From contig NZ_CP031165.1 of NCBI RefSeq assembly GCF_003344865.1, positions 5,585,910-5,649,909 on the forward strand: DNA of 64,000 nucleotides, given 5' to 3'. This stretch comes from Euzebya pacifica (GTDB taxonomy: Bacteria > Actinomycetota > Nitriliruptoria > Euzebyales > Euzebyaceae). Both the position numbers and the translations under genes were made by a program. Positions 26,778-38,087 of this stretch are shown here, piece after piece (position 1 is the first letter of the stretch; the number at the start of each line of letters is the position of its first letter). The notes beneath the pieces were generated by a model that ran no database searches, was not told the DNA's origin, and saw only the letters and a list, made by a program, of their open reading frames with translations.

Positions 26778-28390
26778 TGGCTGGCTCCTCTGGCGAGGCG
26801 ATCGAAGTAGTCGCGGACGGTGTCGCGCAGCCGCAGGGGATAGCCGGGCTGGTCGACGGCGGCGGTGGCACGGCTGGCGTAGTCGGCGAGCACGTCGAGG
26901 TAGGGGACGCGGGCGTCGGACTGGACGCCCTGCCCCTCCTGTGTGCCGGTCACCGGGGCGTCGTCGAGGTTGTCGGGGGTGCCGCCGAGGAACACCTGCT
27001 CGTCGGGGTCGACGGGGGCCAGCGGGTCGCGGCCGGTTGCGGTCTCCTGCCCCTCACCCGGAGCCTGACCCGGTCCGGACTGGCCCTGTCCGGACTGGCC
27101 GGTGCCGCCGTTGCCGGTGCCGGGTGCGTTCACGACCGCTCCCGGCCCACCACCTCCGCCACCCTGTCCTTGTCCCTGACCCTGTCCCTGTCCCTGACCC
27201 TGTCCCTGTCCCTGACCCTGCCCTTGTCCTTGTCCCTGACCCTGCCCCTGTCCTTGTCCCTGGCCCTGGCCGGCGCCGTTGCCGGTCCCGTCGCCGGCGC
27301 CGTCGCGGGCCTGACCGGCCGCGCGTTCGGCCGCGGCGGCAGCGGCCCCCGCTGCGGCGGCGTCGGCAGTCGCGGCCTGCGCGTCGCGCACCGCATCGGC
27401 GGCGCGTCGCAGGGCTGCTGCCGCGGTCGCCTGGCCGCCGGGCTGGCCCACCGTGGCTGCCGCCGCCTGCAGCCCACCTGCCGCGGCGGGCAGGCCGTCG
27501 GAGAGGGCATCGGCCAGCTCGCCCAGCCGTTCGGCCAGCGCCTCGGTGTCGGTGACCTCGCCCGCCTCGATCGCTGCGGCGAGCGCCTCGAGCTCGGCGG
27601 CCGGGTCGCCGCTGCCACCGCCCGGCAGCGGGGCACCGGCCAGCTCCTGGGCCAGCCCGTCCAGCGCCACCTCCCGGGGCAGCTCCGCCTCGGCGGTGTC
27701 GGCAAGGTCAGCAGCCGCACGGTCGAGCTCGGCAAGGGCGTCCTCCAGCGGGGCCTCACGCAGCTCCTCGGCGAGGTCACGCAGCTGGTCCGCCAGCGCC
27801 GGCGCCGCGTCGGCGTCGGCGGCCTCGAGCCGCTCGGCCGCCTCCTCGAGGGTTTCTGCGGCCTCCTCGGCCGCCAGCCGCTCCTCCTCCAGGCGGGCAC
27901 GGTCGTCGTCACGGGGGTTAGGCACGACCAGCAGCAGCCCGGCAAGCGCCAGCACGGAGGTGCCGACGGCCAGCCGCCGAGTCGGTACCTCGGCCTTCCC
28001 CGGCAGCTCGGCGACGGCGGCCGCCCGACGCTCGGCACGGGTCGCCTGCAGGGTGGCCAGTCCCATCGGGTCCGACGCCTCGTCGGTCGGCAGCACCAAC
28101 GCGCTGGCGAAGGCATCCTCGCTGTCCAGCCAGCGGTCGGCCACCCGAGCGGCCTGGACGTGGTCGATCCGGCCAGCCGTCGCGGCGACGGTGGTGACCA
28201 CGACGACCAGTCCCGCGACGACGGCGACCGCGATGTCGACGTCGGGCAGAACGGTCAGCCTGCTGATCAGCGCCCAGCACAGCACCATCCCGCCGGCGAG
28301 CAGCAGGCCGAGCGCGAGCCCGGCCAGCAGCCGGTTGACGCGCAGGCGTCGGCGGACCATCGCGAGCAGCCGCGTCAGGCCCTCACCCAT
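26774..28390 (-). CDS. DUF4175-like membrane/coiled-coil protein with Gly-Gln repeat
   Basis: 538 residues. Two N-terminal helices (LLAGLALGLLLAGGMVLCWAL; VDIAVAVVAGLVVVVTTVAA), a third near 145-160, then a long Ala/Glu-rich coiled coil (about 165-365), a run of some 18 Gly-Gln dipeptides, a Gly/Pro-rich spacer and a short conserved C-terminus (YLDVLADYASRATAAVDQPGYP...VRDYFDRL). The layout recalls DUF4175-type proteins found beside MoxR operons; similarity is architectural only. It overlaps the permease gene upstream by 8 nt and MoxR downstream by 4. Confidence 0.75.
27162..27271 (-). repeat. Tandem hexanucleotide-like repeat encoding (Gly-Gln)n
   Basis: About 110 bp of imperfect GGNCAG-type units (read on the plus strand as runs of CCCTGT, CCCTGA, CCTTGT) encode about 18 Gly-Gln dipeptides. 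Larger blocks of 18 bp repeat almost exactly, so length variation by slippage is plausible without shifting the frame. Confidence 0.85.
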
Positions 28391-29338
28391 CGGTGGGCCC
28401 CGCGGCGGTCGGGGCGGGTTCGCGGAACCTGCCGATGGGCGCCGCCACCGTCGGGCGGGTCAGCCGGACCCTGCGGACAGCCACGAGGAAGGCCAGCACG
28501 GCGAACGCCACGAGGAGGCCGACACCGCGCAACCAGTGCCACGTCCGATCGAAGTCGCCGCCGAAGCCCACGTTCTCGAAGTTGCCGGCGCGCAGCAGGT
28601 AGGCGAACGGCGTGAGCGGTGACGGCAGGGACAGGATGCCGCCGACCTCACCGGTGTTGACCGCGCCGGCAAGGGCGGTGAACGGGTTGGCGTACAGCGG
28701 CACGATCGCGCCCTCGGGGCTCTCCTGGACGAGCCCGACGAGGATCGCCATGAAACCGGTGCCCAGGATGAGGAGCAGGACCAGGGCGTAGGTGATGACG
28801 ACCGCGGACGTCGTGCGCTTGGCGATCGACGACACGCCGAGCGCCATCGCGCCAACGCACAGGCCCATGACCAGCACGACCGCCAGCCCGAGCACGACGT
28901 CGAGCAGCTCGACCCCGCCGAAGACGGTGCTGACCGTGACCAGCGGCAGGGCGGCGACGACCAGGAGGCCGACCCACGCGGTCGACGCCCACAGCTTGCC
29001 GAGCACGATCTGGCTGGGGGTCATCAGGGTGGCCTGCAGCAGGGGAAGGCTGCCGCGTTCGCGTTCCCCGGCGATCTGTCCGGCAGCGAACCCGGGCGCG
29101 GCGACCAGCACAAGGCCGAGCAGGGTGGCGAGCACGCTCTCGACCATGAACCGGCCCAGCTGGGGGCGCAGGAAGGCGGCGTCCGCCCCGATCCACTGGG
29201 CCTGTCCCTCCAGGACACGGCGCCCGATCTCGTGCAGCCCCCAGGTGACCAGGGACAGGGCGAGGAGGAACAACACCAGCACGAGGGAGGCGCGGGGACG
29301 GCGCCATCGGCGGAGCAGCTCACGACGCAGGACCGGGT

Positions 29339-29342
<4 letters not shown>
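28383..29342 (-). CDS. ABC transporter permease (ABC-2 type)
   Basis: 319 residues, six or more helices. ABC-2 style features: RASLVLVLFLLALSLVTW, then FAAGQIAGERERGSLPLLQATLMTPSQIVLGKL, the family's E-R-E-(R/K)-G-(T/S)-L coupling motif, followed by helices to residue 285 and a basic tail. ATG overlaps the ATPase stop (ATGA). With the next gene upstream it forms an exporter whose substrate is unknown. Confidence 0.88.
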
Positions 29343-30423
<1,081 letters not shown>

Positions 30424-30427
<4 letters not shown>

Positions 30428-32871
30428 TGTCCCACCTCTGCGGTCGGGGCCGGGACCGGCGCCGGTGACGGCAGCGGCGGCTCGACGGCCGGGAGGGTCT
30501 CCAGCGGCATGGGCATCGGCTGAAGCTCGCCGCGTGCCCCTCCCTGCTCGGGGCTGGGGCCGGCGACGACGCCGGGTGGGGCCAGCGCGATGCCGGTCCC
30601 GTCGACCTGGCCGGTCATGCGGATCCAGACCTCGCCGGCGGCCGAGGCGATGGGGGCGGCGGCGACGTCGACGAACTGCCGAGGCAAGTTGCGCCACGTC
30701 CGCGCGGTGGCATCCCACAGCTCCACGCCGCCATCGAAGGTCTGCATGAACCCCGCCATCGCGGTCTCGGGTGCGATCGGCGGCAGCTGGACACGCAGCA
30801 CCTGGTTCGGCCCGAGCACCTCACCGGGACCGATCCACTCACCCGTCCCCTGGACGGAACGGACGACCTGGGTGAGCAGCGCGGCCGGGGACGCGGTGTC
30901 CACCGGCCCGTCGAAGCGGATGCGGGTACCGACCGCGGCCATCGCCGAGACCTCCTGTGCCTGTGCCCCGTCAACATCGACCGGTGGCCCCTCGCTGCTG
31001 GCCGGGGCGACCACCCAGACCATGCCCGGGGTACCGAGCCGCAGCGCGGCGGGCAGGAGCCCCGATCCATGCCCGGGCCCCATGAAGCCGGCGCCGGGGG
31101 GCGGCATCGGCATGGGCTGGGCGAACTCCGTCTGGGTGCCGTCCGGCCCGATCTCGACCACCATCTCCTCAACCACGACGAGGTCCTCGCGGGCCTGGCG
31201 CACCACGCCGAACTGCTCGGCCTCGGCGGGGAATCCCTCCAGCTGCAGCCGGGACCGCTGCAGGTGGCCGGCGTCATCGGCGATCGTGACGGAGTCGCCG
31301 GCCGGGATCGGGTCGAGGTCGACGCGACGGTTGCCGATGACCAGCTGGGCGTCCTCGACGGTCTCGTCGGTCCGGTTGGTGACGGCCACGGTGATGCCGC
31401 CGCTGCCGACCGTCGCGGCGACGTCGAAGGGGGCGGGTGCGTCCACGACGCGCTGACCGATGACGCCGGCGACCTCGCCGCCCCGCAGCTGCCCGCTCGT
31501 CGTCGTGGCGCTGTCGGTTCGGCTGACGACGGCGTTGCTGATCTGGCCGCCCCAGGCCGTGGCCGACCATCCCGTGCCGTCCAGGGTCGCGGCGACGCGA
31601 CCCGACGTCGGGGTCCGCCACGCGGCGGCGACCCGCTGCTCACCGACGCCGTCGACCCACCACGTCAGGACCTGGGACGTCACGGTGGACCCACCCTCGG
31701 TGGACCCACCGAGGGCCAGTGGGCCGGCGGCGAACACCAGCGCCACGACGGGCACAGCTGCCCAGGCAAGCTCCGGACGACCGCGTCGGCGCAGCACCAC
31801 GCTGACGAGCGGGCCGACGACCAGCAGGTACCCGGCCAGGAACAGGGCGAGGAACGGGATCGCCGGGATCTCCGGGACGTTGCCCGTCGACTGCAGCAGG
31901 TCCTGGGCGGCGAACGGCTGGCTGTCGTAGGACTCGCCGTCCTGGAGCGGGTCCAGGACACCTCGAGGGCTGGTGATCACCTCCCAGACGGCGACGTCGG
32001 CGTCGTTGTTCGGATCGGCCTCGGTGAGCACGAGCCGTCCGAGGCCCGCAGGGACGATCACGGCACCGACATCGGGCCCGTCGGTGGTGGTGGCAGGCAC
32101 GACGATGGCGTCGGGCGGCGGGGCGTCCATGCGGACGGGCTGGGGCAGCAGGGTGTCGTCGACCTGTCCGGTGAGGACCAGCGTCATGCCGGCGGTGGTG
32201 ACCTCGCGCCAGATCTCCTGCCGGTCGTCCTCGTCGAGGGTCGTCCACTGGTCGGGCTCGACCACGAGCAGGTCGAGTGAGGCGAGGGCCCGTGGGACGT
32301 CCAGCCAGTCGGTGTCGACCCCGACCCATCGGGCGGTCGTCGACGGCGGCAGCTGGGTGACGGCCGGTCCAGCAGGCCGGGGACCGCGGCCCAGCAGCCC
32401 CACCAGCATCAGGCCCCGTTGGGTGGCCCCCTGCTCCCGTGGCGAGGCGATCACCTCGTCGCCCTCGAGCACGGTCACGCCGACACGGCCGGGCGGCACG
32501 ACCGTCCGCAGGGCGACGGGGGCACCGGCGACCAGCTCCAGCGGGACGACCGTCGTGCTGGTGGAGCCGAACGCGTCGTTGGTGGACTGCACGCGGAGCT
32601 CGCCGCTGATGGGCCGGTCGGGCCGGAAGCTCACCGTCACGGGCGTCCACGACGAACCCCGCCCCACCCCGTCGAAGCCGACGGCGACGTCGACGGCCAG
32701 GCGATCCCCGGACTCGTCGACCTCCTGGGCGGTGGCCGGCGAACCGACCAGCACCCCGAGAAGGCAGGTCAACGCCAGCAGCGGTACGAAACGATGCATC
32801 ACCACTTGGGACGCGCGAACCACGTCACGGGTTGCCGACTGCTGCGAAACATCCTCCCCAATGTTCACCAC
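30424..32871 (-). CDS. Large envelope protein heading the ABC-MoxR operon
   Basis: 815 residues, family not recognised. A signal-like helix (FVPLLALTCLLGVLVGSPATAQ, ending near residue 47) precedes an extracellular beta-rich region; two helices near 355-400 (IPFLALFLAGYLLVVGPLVSVVL; LAWAAVPVVALVFAAGPLAL) separate it from a second beta-rich exported half and a Pro-rich C-terminus. This plan resembles membrane proteins that precede ABC genes in other actinobacteria. The GTG at 32871 lies 6 nt after TAGGGT, a leaderless start; the alternative ATG at 32799 would put the signal peptide at the N-terminus. Both share frame. Confidence 0.72.
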
Positions 32872-32877
32872 GCCACG

Positions 32878-32905
32878 ACCCTAGTGGCAGGACCGCGGGT
32901 TTCAA
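32878..32905 (-). promoter_or_regulatory. Promoter of the ABC-MoxR-VWA operon
   Basis: Minus-strand TTGAAA (32905-32900), 16-bp spacer, TAGGGT (32883-32878), then 6 nt to the GTG at 32871. It is the only good promoter seen for the seven-gene block. Confidence 0.55.
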
Positions 32906-32921
32906 AAAAGCCTCAGGGCCT
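32904..32921 (-). terminator. Short hairpin plus T-run after the mannosyltransferase gene
   Basis: AGGCC-CTGA-GGCTT followed by a run of T on the minus strand; the stem includes the stop codon of the gene ending at 32913. Five base pairs (one G-T) make it weak, but the T-run is exceptional in this GC-rich sequence. It separates that gene from the operon promoter just downstream. Confidence 0.4.
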
Positions 32922-33719
32922 GTCGGGGTGTCCGGTCCATGGCTCGACCTCGCGGACCGTCCTGGGCGTCCGCGGGCCCTCGATGCCCCAGGCGATGACC
33001 CGGCGCAGGGCCTCGCGCACGATGCCACCGTGCATCTTGGACTGCCCCTCCTCCCGCTCGGAGAACGCGACCGGCACCTCGGCGATCCGGTAGCCGGCAC
33101 GCCAGGTACGGATGGCGCCCTCGACCTGGAAGCTGTACCCCTCGGAGGTGATCGAGTCGATGCCGATCGCCCGGAGGGTGGAGGTGCGGTAGGCGCGATA
33201 CCCCGCGGTCGCATCGGCGACAGGCAGGCCGGTCACGACCCGCACGTAGAGGTTGCCGAACCGCGAGAGGATCTTGCGGCCGATGCCCCAGCCGTGCGTC
33301 GAGCCGCCCGGGACGTAGCGGGAGCCGATGACCAGGTGGGCACCCTCCAGACCGGCCAGCAGGCGCGGCACGTCGGCGGGGTCGTGGGACAGGTCGGCAT
33401 CCATCTCCACCAGGGCGTCGAAGTCGCGGGCCATGCCCCAGGCGAACCCGTCGCGGTAGGCCGAGCCCAGGCCCAGCTTGGCGCCGCGTTCCATCAGGTG
33501 GACGCGGGAGCCGGCCAGGGGGTGGGCCTTGACGATGTCGTCGGTCCCGTCGGCGGAGCCGTCGTCGACGACGAGGACCTCGGTCCGGTCGTCGGCGGCC
33601 GCGAAGAGGCGTTCGAGGACCGTCCCGATCGTCGCGGACTCCTCGTAGGTCGGCACGATCACGAGCGCACGGCGCGCGTTGGCGCCCGAACGTTGCTGCG
33701 GTTCCCCGAAATCTCCCAT
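32913..33719 (-). CDS. Polyprenol-phosphate mannosyltransferase (GT2)
   Basis: 268 residues. GT2 start RALVIVPTYEESATIGTVLERL, VVDDGSADGTDDIV, and the DxD region ALVEMDADLSHDPADVPRLL identify the DPM1/Ppm1 group, with SRYVPGGSTHGWGIGRKILSRFGN and SEGYSFQVEGAIR as its conserved C-terminal motifs. It makes polyprenol-phosphate-mannose, the donor for envelope glycolipid and protein mannosylation. No C-terminal membrane domain. ATG at 33719; minus-strand TAGCTT lies 10 nt upstream. Divergent from the flippase-like gene. Confidence 0.92.
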   Translation of the reverse strand: MGDFGEPQQRSGANARRALVIVPTYEESATIGTVLERLFAAADDRTEVLVVDDGSADGTDDIVKAHPLAGSRVHLMERGAKLGLGSAYRDGFAWGMARDFDALVEMDADLSHDPADVPRLLAGLEGAHLVIGSRYVPGGSTHGWGIGRKILSRFGNLYVRVVTGLPVADATAGYRAYRTSTLRAIGIDSITSEGYSFQVEGAIRTWRAGYRIAEVPVAFSEREEGQSKMHGGIVREALRRVIAWGIEGPRTPRTVREVEPWTGHPDRP

Positions 33720-33801
33720 CAAGGCGGGGAAGCTACACCCGTCCACCCCTGTCCACGAGAGCGGGTGGCATGTCGATCGGCCGGGGGGAGGGCCTGCGAC
33801 G

Positions 33802-35121
33802 ATGGGTGACATGAGTGCAGAGGCCGCGGCCCGAAGCGCGCGCCGCGACAGCAGCACGCGCGCTGTTGTCATGGGCGGGATCGCGTCCGGGCTGGGCGCC
33901 TATGCGTTCACGATCCTCGGTGCCCGCGTGCTCGGCCAGCACGACTACGCCCCCGTCGGGGTCCTCTGGACGTTGCAGTACCTGATCCACACCGTCGGCC
34001 TGCTGTCGCTGGAGGCCTACGTCACCCGCACCGGCCGCCTCGGGCGTGGCCCGTGGACGTGGATCGCCGGGTTGGTGGTCGGGCTGACCACGCTGACGGC
34101 GGTGTTCGCGATGCCGCTGTTCGGCTCGACTGATCCCGTGTGGCCGCTGGCCGCGGGACTGATCGCGCTCGGCTTCGGCACCCACGTGGCCGCCCGTGGG
34201 CTGAGCGCCGCCGACGAACGGTTCACCGTCTACGGGATCCTGACCGGCAGCGAGTCGTTGCTGCGCCTGGCGATCGCGGTGGTGGCCATGCTGATCGCCC
34301 CTCGGGCCGAGGTGCTGGCGTTGACCCTGGCGGGTGGCGCGTTGGTCTCGGGCGCGTGGTGGGTGCTCGCTGGGCACGGCCCCAGGCGCCTGTTCGGACC
34401 GCGCCGGGCTCGCTCGCACGAGCGGAAGCCCACACGACAGGACGAGGTGACCTCACCGTCAGCGGACGCGACGACAGCTGGCCCGTCGGCGCGCCCCGTC
34501 GAGCCCGCGACGACCGCCACGCCGTTCCTCGCCAGCACGACCCTCGCCAACGCCATCGCCCAGGTCCTGCTGGCCGGTGGCCCGCTGGTCACGGCGCTGC
34601 TGGGGGCCGATCCGGCGGTGACCTCGATGGTGTTCGTCACCACGACGGCCGCCCGTGCCCCCCTGGTCCTGCTGTACTCCGGCCTGCTGGCCCGCGTCCT
34701 GCCGTACCTGCAGCAGGCCACGCACCAGCCGTCGTTGTTGTGGCCGCGGATCCGCAAGGTCATCCGCTACGGCCTCGTGGCGCTGCTGCCGGTCGCCGGC
34801 GCGGGATTCCTGCTCGGTCCGCCGCTGGTGGCCATCGCGTTCGGTGCCGACCTGCGGCCGAGCAGCGCCTTCGCCGGGTTGACCGCTGCAGCCGTCTTCC
34901 TGGCCTGCGCAGCGCTGCTGGCCAACCAGGTCGTCATCGCGCTCGACCGCCACGTCTCGTTGTCACCGCCGTGGCTCCTTGCCCTCGGTGTGGCCGCAGT
35001 CGTCATGCTCAGCGGGGCCGGAGGTGACCTGGCGATGCGGGCCGCCCTGGTCACCATCAGCGGCCTGACCGTCGCCGTGGCCGGCGTGACCACCCTCATC
35101 GTGCGGACCGTCCGGCCGTGA
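33802..35121 (+). CDS. Flippase-like polytopic membrane protein
   Basis: 439 residues, about twelve helices, with a polar Arg/Ser/Thr-rich loop in the middle (about 195-235). The start SRAVVMGGIASGLGAYAFTILGARVLGQHDYAPVGVLWTL resembles polysaccharide/lipid-II-type MOP flippases, in which the first helix and A-R-x-L-G-x-x-(D/E)-Y motif are conserved. Probable role: moving a lipid-linked glycan across the membrane. ATG 33802 has a GGGAGG upstream; ATG 33811 is an alternative. The following gene starts inside its stop codon. Confidence 0.75.
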   Translation: MGDMSAEAAARSARRDSSTRAVVMGGIASGLGAYAFTILGARVLGQHDYAPVGVLWTLQYLIHTVGLLSLEAYVTRTGRLGRGPWTWIAGLVVGLTTLTAVFAMPLFGSTDPVWPLAAGLIALGFGTHVAARGLSAADERFTVYGILTGSESLLRLAIAVVAMLIAPRAEVLALTLAGGALVSGAWWVLAGHGPRRLFGPRRARSHERKPTRQDEVTSPSADATTAGPSARPVEPATTATPFLASTTLANAIAQVLLAGGPLVTALLGADPAVTSMVFVTTTAARAPLVLLYSGLLARVLPYLQQATHQPSLLWPRIRKVIRYGLVALLPVAGAGFLLGPPLVAIAFGADLRPSSAFAGLTAAAVFLACAALLANQVVIALDRHVSLSPPWLLALGVAAVVMLSGAGGDLAMRAALVTISGLTVAVAGVTTLIVRTVRP

Positions 35122-36500
35122 CCGTGTCCGGGGGGACCTCGCCGGAGACGACCGACACCCAGGACGGCGCCGCGCCGCCGACCGATCGCGGGCGGACCGT
35201 GGCGCTGCTCGTGCTGGCGCTGGTGGCGGCGACAGTCGCCACGCAGCTGCGGTACAGCGGTGCCCCGCCATGGGCGACGGTCTGGGCCGAGGACGGCCGG
35301 CTGTTCCTGTTCGAGGCGTGGGACCTCGGGGCCCGGTCGCTGTGGCACCCCTATGCCGGTTACCTGCACACGGTGCCGCGGCTGCTGGCGCTGGTCGCCA
35401 CCGTGCTGCCCGTCCGGCTGGTCGACGCCTGGTTCTCGCTGGCCTCCGGCGGGATCGTGGCCGGCCTGGCCACCTACGGCTGGTTCGCATCTGCCAGCCT
35501 GCTGACCACGCGCTGGGCACGAACGGCGCTGGCCGCCTTCGTCGTCCTGTGCAGCTGGGGGGCCTACGAGACGCTGGCCAACATCACCAACCTGCACTAC
35601 TACCTGATGGCCGGCGGGGTGCTGGCCCTGGCCGACACCCGTGGCGGACGCGGTCGGCAGGCGCTGGGCAGCGTGGTCTGCCTCGCGGCGACGCTGTCCT
35701 CGATCTTCGCCCCGCTGCTGGGTCCGGTAGCCGCGTGGCGGCTGTGGCGTGACCGCCGGGCGCTGGGCGCTCCGACGCTGTGGCCGGTGTGGGCGACGAT
35801 CGTGGGGACCGGCCTGCAGGCCGTCGCCGTGCTCGGCCGCATGCGCGCCGGTGAGTCCGTCGGTGACGCCGGTGGCGCGCCGCTCGACCTGATCTGGATC
35901 TACCTGCAGCGCGTCGTGACCGAGCTCGTGACCGGTCACACGGTCGGACGGCAGCTGTGGCTGTCGGTGGGTGCCGTCCTGGTGGTCGTGGTGGCGCTCG
36001 CCGTGGGTGCCGTGCTGGTCGCCGGCATCGTTCGCGAGCAGACGACGGCTGCCCGGGCCACGACCGTCGCGTTGGTGCTGGGCAGCATCACCTTCTTCGC
36101 GGCGCTGCTGTTCGTCCGCGGCCCGGATGTGCAGCTGGCCGTGACCTGGGACGGCGGGCACGTCCCGACGAACGGCGGACGCTACGCGCTGGTGCCGGGG
36201 ATCCTGCTGGTCGTCGCGATCCTCCGCAGCCTCGAGGCCGTGCAGCTGCGACCCGGGCTGCTGGCCGGGGTCGTCACGCCGGGGCTGGTGCTGGGCGGGG
36301 TGCTGGTCCTGGCGATGTGGTCCTTCGACGCCCGCCCCGCGACGCTGCGGTCCGCCGGCCCCGCATGGAACGTCGAGGTCGACGTCGCCGAGGACGCCTG
36401 CACCTCACCGGAGGAGATCGCGCAGGTCGTGATCCCTCCCCGACAGGGCGACGCCGACTGGCGCGCCCCGCTCCGTTGCGCCGACCTCGGCGGCGGCTGA
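35118..36500 (+). CDS. Polytopic membrane protein, possible glycosyltransferase-like
   Basis: 460 residues with about ten to eleven helices and a soluble C-terminus of about 60 residues containing two Cys. An early periplasmic loop with WAEDGRLFLFEAW resembles the acidic loop of membrane GT-C/O-antigen-type proteins (WxEDxxxF), but no firm family could be assigned. GTG start overlaps the previous stop (GTGA), so it works with the flippase-like protein; a role in envelope glycan assembly is inferred from that. Confidence 0.75.
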   Translation: MTVSGGTSPETTDTQDGAAPPTDRGRTVALLVLALVAATVATQLRYSGAPPWATVWAEDGRLFLFEAWDLGARSLWHPYAGYLHTVPRLLALVATVLPVRLVDAWFSLASGGIVAGLATYGWFASASLLTTRWARTALAAFVVLCSWGAYETLANITNLHYYLMAGGVLALADTRGGRGRQALGSVVCLAATLSSIFAPLLGPVAAWRLWRDRRALGAPTLWPVWATIVGTGLQAVAVLGRMRAGESVGDAGGAPLDLIWIYLQRVVTELVTGHTVGRQLWLSVGAVLVVVVALAVGAVLVAGIVREQTTAARATTVALVLGSITFFAALLFVRGPDVQLAVTWDGGHVPTNGGRYALVPGILLVVAILRSLEAVQLRPGLLAGVVTPGLVLGGVLVLAMWSFDARPATLRSAGPAWNVEVDVAEDACTSPEEIAQVVIPPRQGDADWRAPLRCADLGGG

Positions 36501-36509
36501 CGGCCCGAC

Positions 36510-36543
36510 GCTCGGCCGACGGTCTGAGGCTCGGCCGACGGTC
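36510..36543. repeat. 15-bp direct repeat between convergent genes
   Basis: GCTCGGCCGACGGTC occurs at 36510-36524 and again at 36529-36543, the second copy running into the stop codon of the methyltransferase gene. The unit contains a CGGCCG palindrome; no T-run, so terminator function is doubtful. Confidence 0.6.
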
Positions 36544-37537
36544 ACCCGCGTCCGAGCAGCCCCTTGAGCCGGTTGCTGACCCGTCGCTTGGTGTCCAGCA
36601 GCGCCTGCTCACGACGGGTGATCTGGCTGGTCACGAACCGCGGGTCGGGTTCGGGCTCGGGCCGGACGTGGTCGGTCGGCAGCACGAACCCCTCGTCGAC
36701 GAGACGGGCCCGGTCGGCCGGGTCGAGGTCGCGGGGCATCCGGTGGAGCACCGCGAAGAACTCGAGGGTGTCCACGGCGGTGGGGTCGACGCTGGCCACC
36801 GTGAAGTCCGCGAGACCCAGGCGGGCGAGGACCTGCAGCTGGCGGACGAGGCTGCGCGGGGTGAACAGCCACACGTGGCAGTCCATGTAGGTGTCCTCGG
36901 TCATGGTGCGCACGGCCATGTGGTGGGCAGTCTCCAGCGGGAACATGGTCGTCTCCCTGCCCGGCCGACCGTCCCAGGCTGCTTGGGCGTCGACGGTGAC
37001 CGCCTCGTGGTGGTGGTCGAAGACGGCCCTGACCGACGGTCGGGTGTCCCCGTGCTGGTGGGCCAGCAACATCTGTCCGACGGTCGTCGGTGGCCGCCGG
37101 GCGTCGAAGGAGTACCGCCGGTCGGGGATGGCCAACGACAGCCGGCCACCGTCGACCAGCACGTCGGCGATGTCGGCCAACCAGCCGATCAGGTCGGGCA
37201 CGTGTTCGATGACATGCGAGGCCACGACCCAGTCGAACGGTCCTGCCGTCGCGGTGGCCTCGGCGAGCGACCGGGTCCGGTCCCCGACGACGAGCGGGAA
37301 GTCGACCTCGACGATGTCGTCGACCGGGGTGCCCGGGTGGGCCGCGTAGTACTCGCGCAGCCCGGGGGTGCGATGCACGTCGACGTAGCGGACGTCGCAC
37401 TCCGCCTTCAACGCCACCGGCTGGTACAGCGGGCCGATCTCCAAGCCGCGACCCAGCTCCAGGTCGAGGGGCGCCAGGATGCGCTGGCGGCGGTGGAGGA
37501 GTGCGGCAGGATCCTGCGGTGGGCGTTCGACGGTCAC
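36542..37537 (-). CDS. Class I SAM-dependent methyltransferase
   Basis: 331 residues. LEIGPLYQPV (motif I variant), VRYVDVHRT, and FDWVVASHVIEHVPDLIGWLADIADVLVDGGRLSLAIPD are the Methyltransf_11-type core. The C-terminal half has a long insertion and a basic tail (RRVSNRLKGLLGRG). Similar proteins occur in glycan and glycopeptidolipid clusters, which fits the neighbouring flippase and mannosyltransferase genes. GTG start with no clear SD. Substrate not predictable. Confidence 0.85.
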   Translation of the reverse strand: MTVERPPQDPAALLHRRQRILAPLDLELGRGLEIGPLYQPVALKAECDVRYVDVHRTPGLREYYAAHPGTPVDDIVEVDFPLVVGDRTRSLAEATATAGPFDWVVASHVIEHVPDLIGWLADIADVLVDGGRLSLAIPDRRYSFDARRPPTTVGQMLLAHQHGDTRPSVRAVFDHHHEAVTVDAQAAWDGRPGRETTMFPLETAHHMAVRTMTEDTYMDCHVWLFTPRSLVRQLQVLARLGLADFTVASVDPTAVDTLEFFAVLHRMPRDLDPADRARLVDEGFVLPTDHVRPEPEPDPRFVTSQITRREQALLDTKRRVSNRLKGLLGRG

Positions 37538-37617
37538 GGACGGCAGTCTCTCGTGTCCACCAGCGGCCGGCGTCGACCGGATGATTCACCGCGCGCCCGA
37601 ACGGGAACGGCAAGGCC

Positions 37618-37968
37618 ATGACCCAGTACCGAGTGAACCAGGCAGGGGTCGACAAGGCCCGTGCGATGATCGACGCCAACCAGTACGACCTGGACGCCGA
37701 GTGGTCAGACGCCGCACCGTCCGCCGACGACGGCAACGACCAGATCGAGCGGCACGGCTACGACGGCTACGGCCAGTGGCACCTCGCCATCGACACCGGC
37801 GCGTCGGAGGACACCAAGGATCGCTACGGCTTCCCCTACGGCGACTTCAGCCGGGTGATCCGCAGCGCCCTGATCCACGCCAAGCAGCGCGCGTCCCAGA
37901 ACGACCACACCGACGTCGAACGCACGGCCGACGAGCTGCTCCAGCATCTCGACGACGTCGCCGGCTGA
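37618..37968 (+). CDS. Conserved hypothetical protein, actinobacterial
   Basis: 116 residues, acidic and soluble. I recall a family of short actinobacterial proteins with the same run of motifs (EWSDAAPS, RHGYDGYGQWHLAID, FPYGDFSRV, ALIHAKQRASQND, ADELLQHLD) but no assigned function. The motif density suggests a compact alpha/beta domain. No operon partner: the flanking genes are divergent on one side and 119 bp away on the other. Confidence 0.78.
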   Translation: MTQYRVNQAGVDKARAMIDANQYDLDAEWSDAAPSADDGNDQIERHGYDGYGQWHLAIDTGASEDTKDRYGFPYGDFSRVIRSALIHAKQRASQNDHTDVERTADELLQHLDDVAG

Positions 37969-38087
37969 CCCGGCCCCCAGTCCAGCACGGCCAGCCAGGG
38001 GGCTGACCCGCCATCCACCCCGCGGCCGACCGGCGGATCAACCGCAGGGGGGACGCCGTCCGCAGCGGACTCGACGACACTCACCGC

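Noticed and set aside
32850-32852. Out-of-frame ATG just after GGGGAGG, ending at a TGATG overlap with 32799
   Set aside because: There is no spacing between the SD-like run and the ATG; the leaderless GTG at 32871 explains the gene better.
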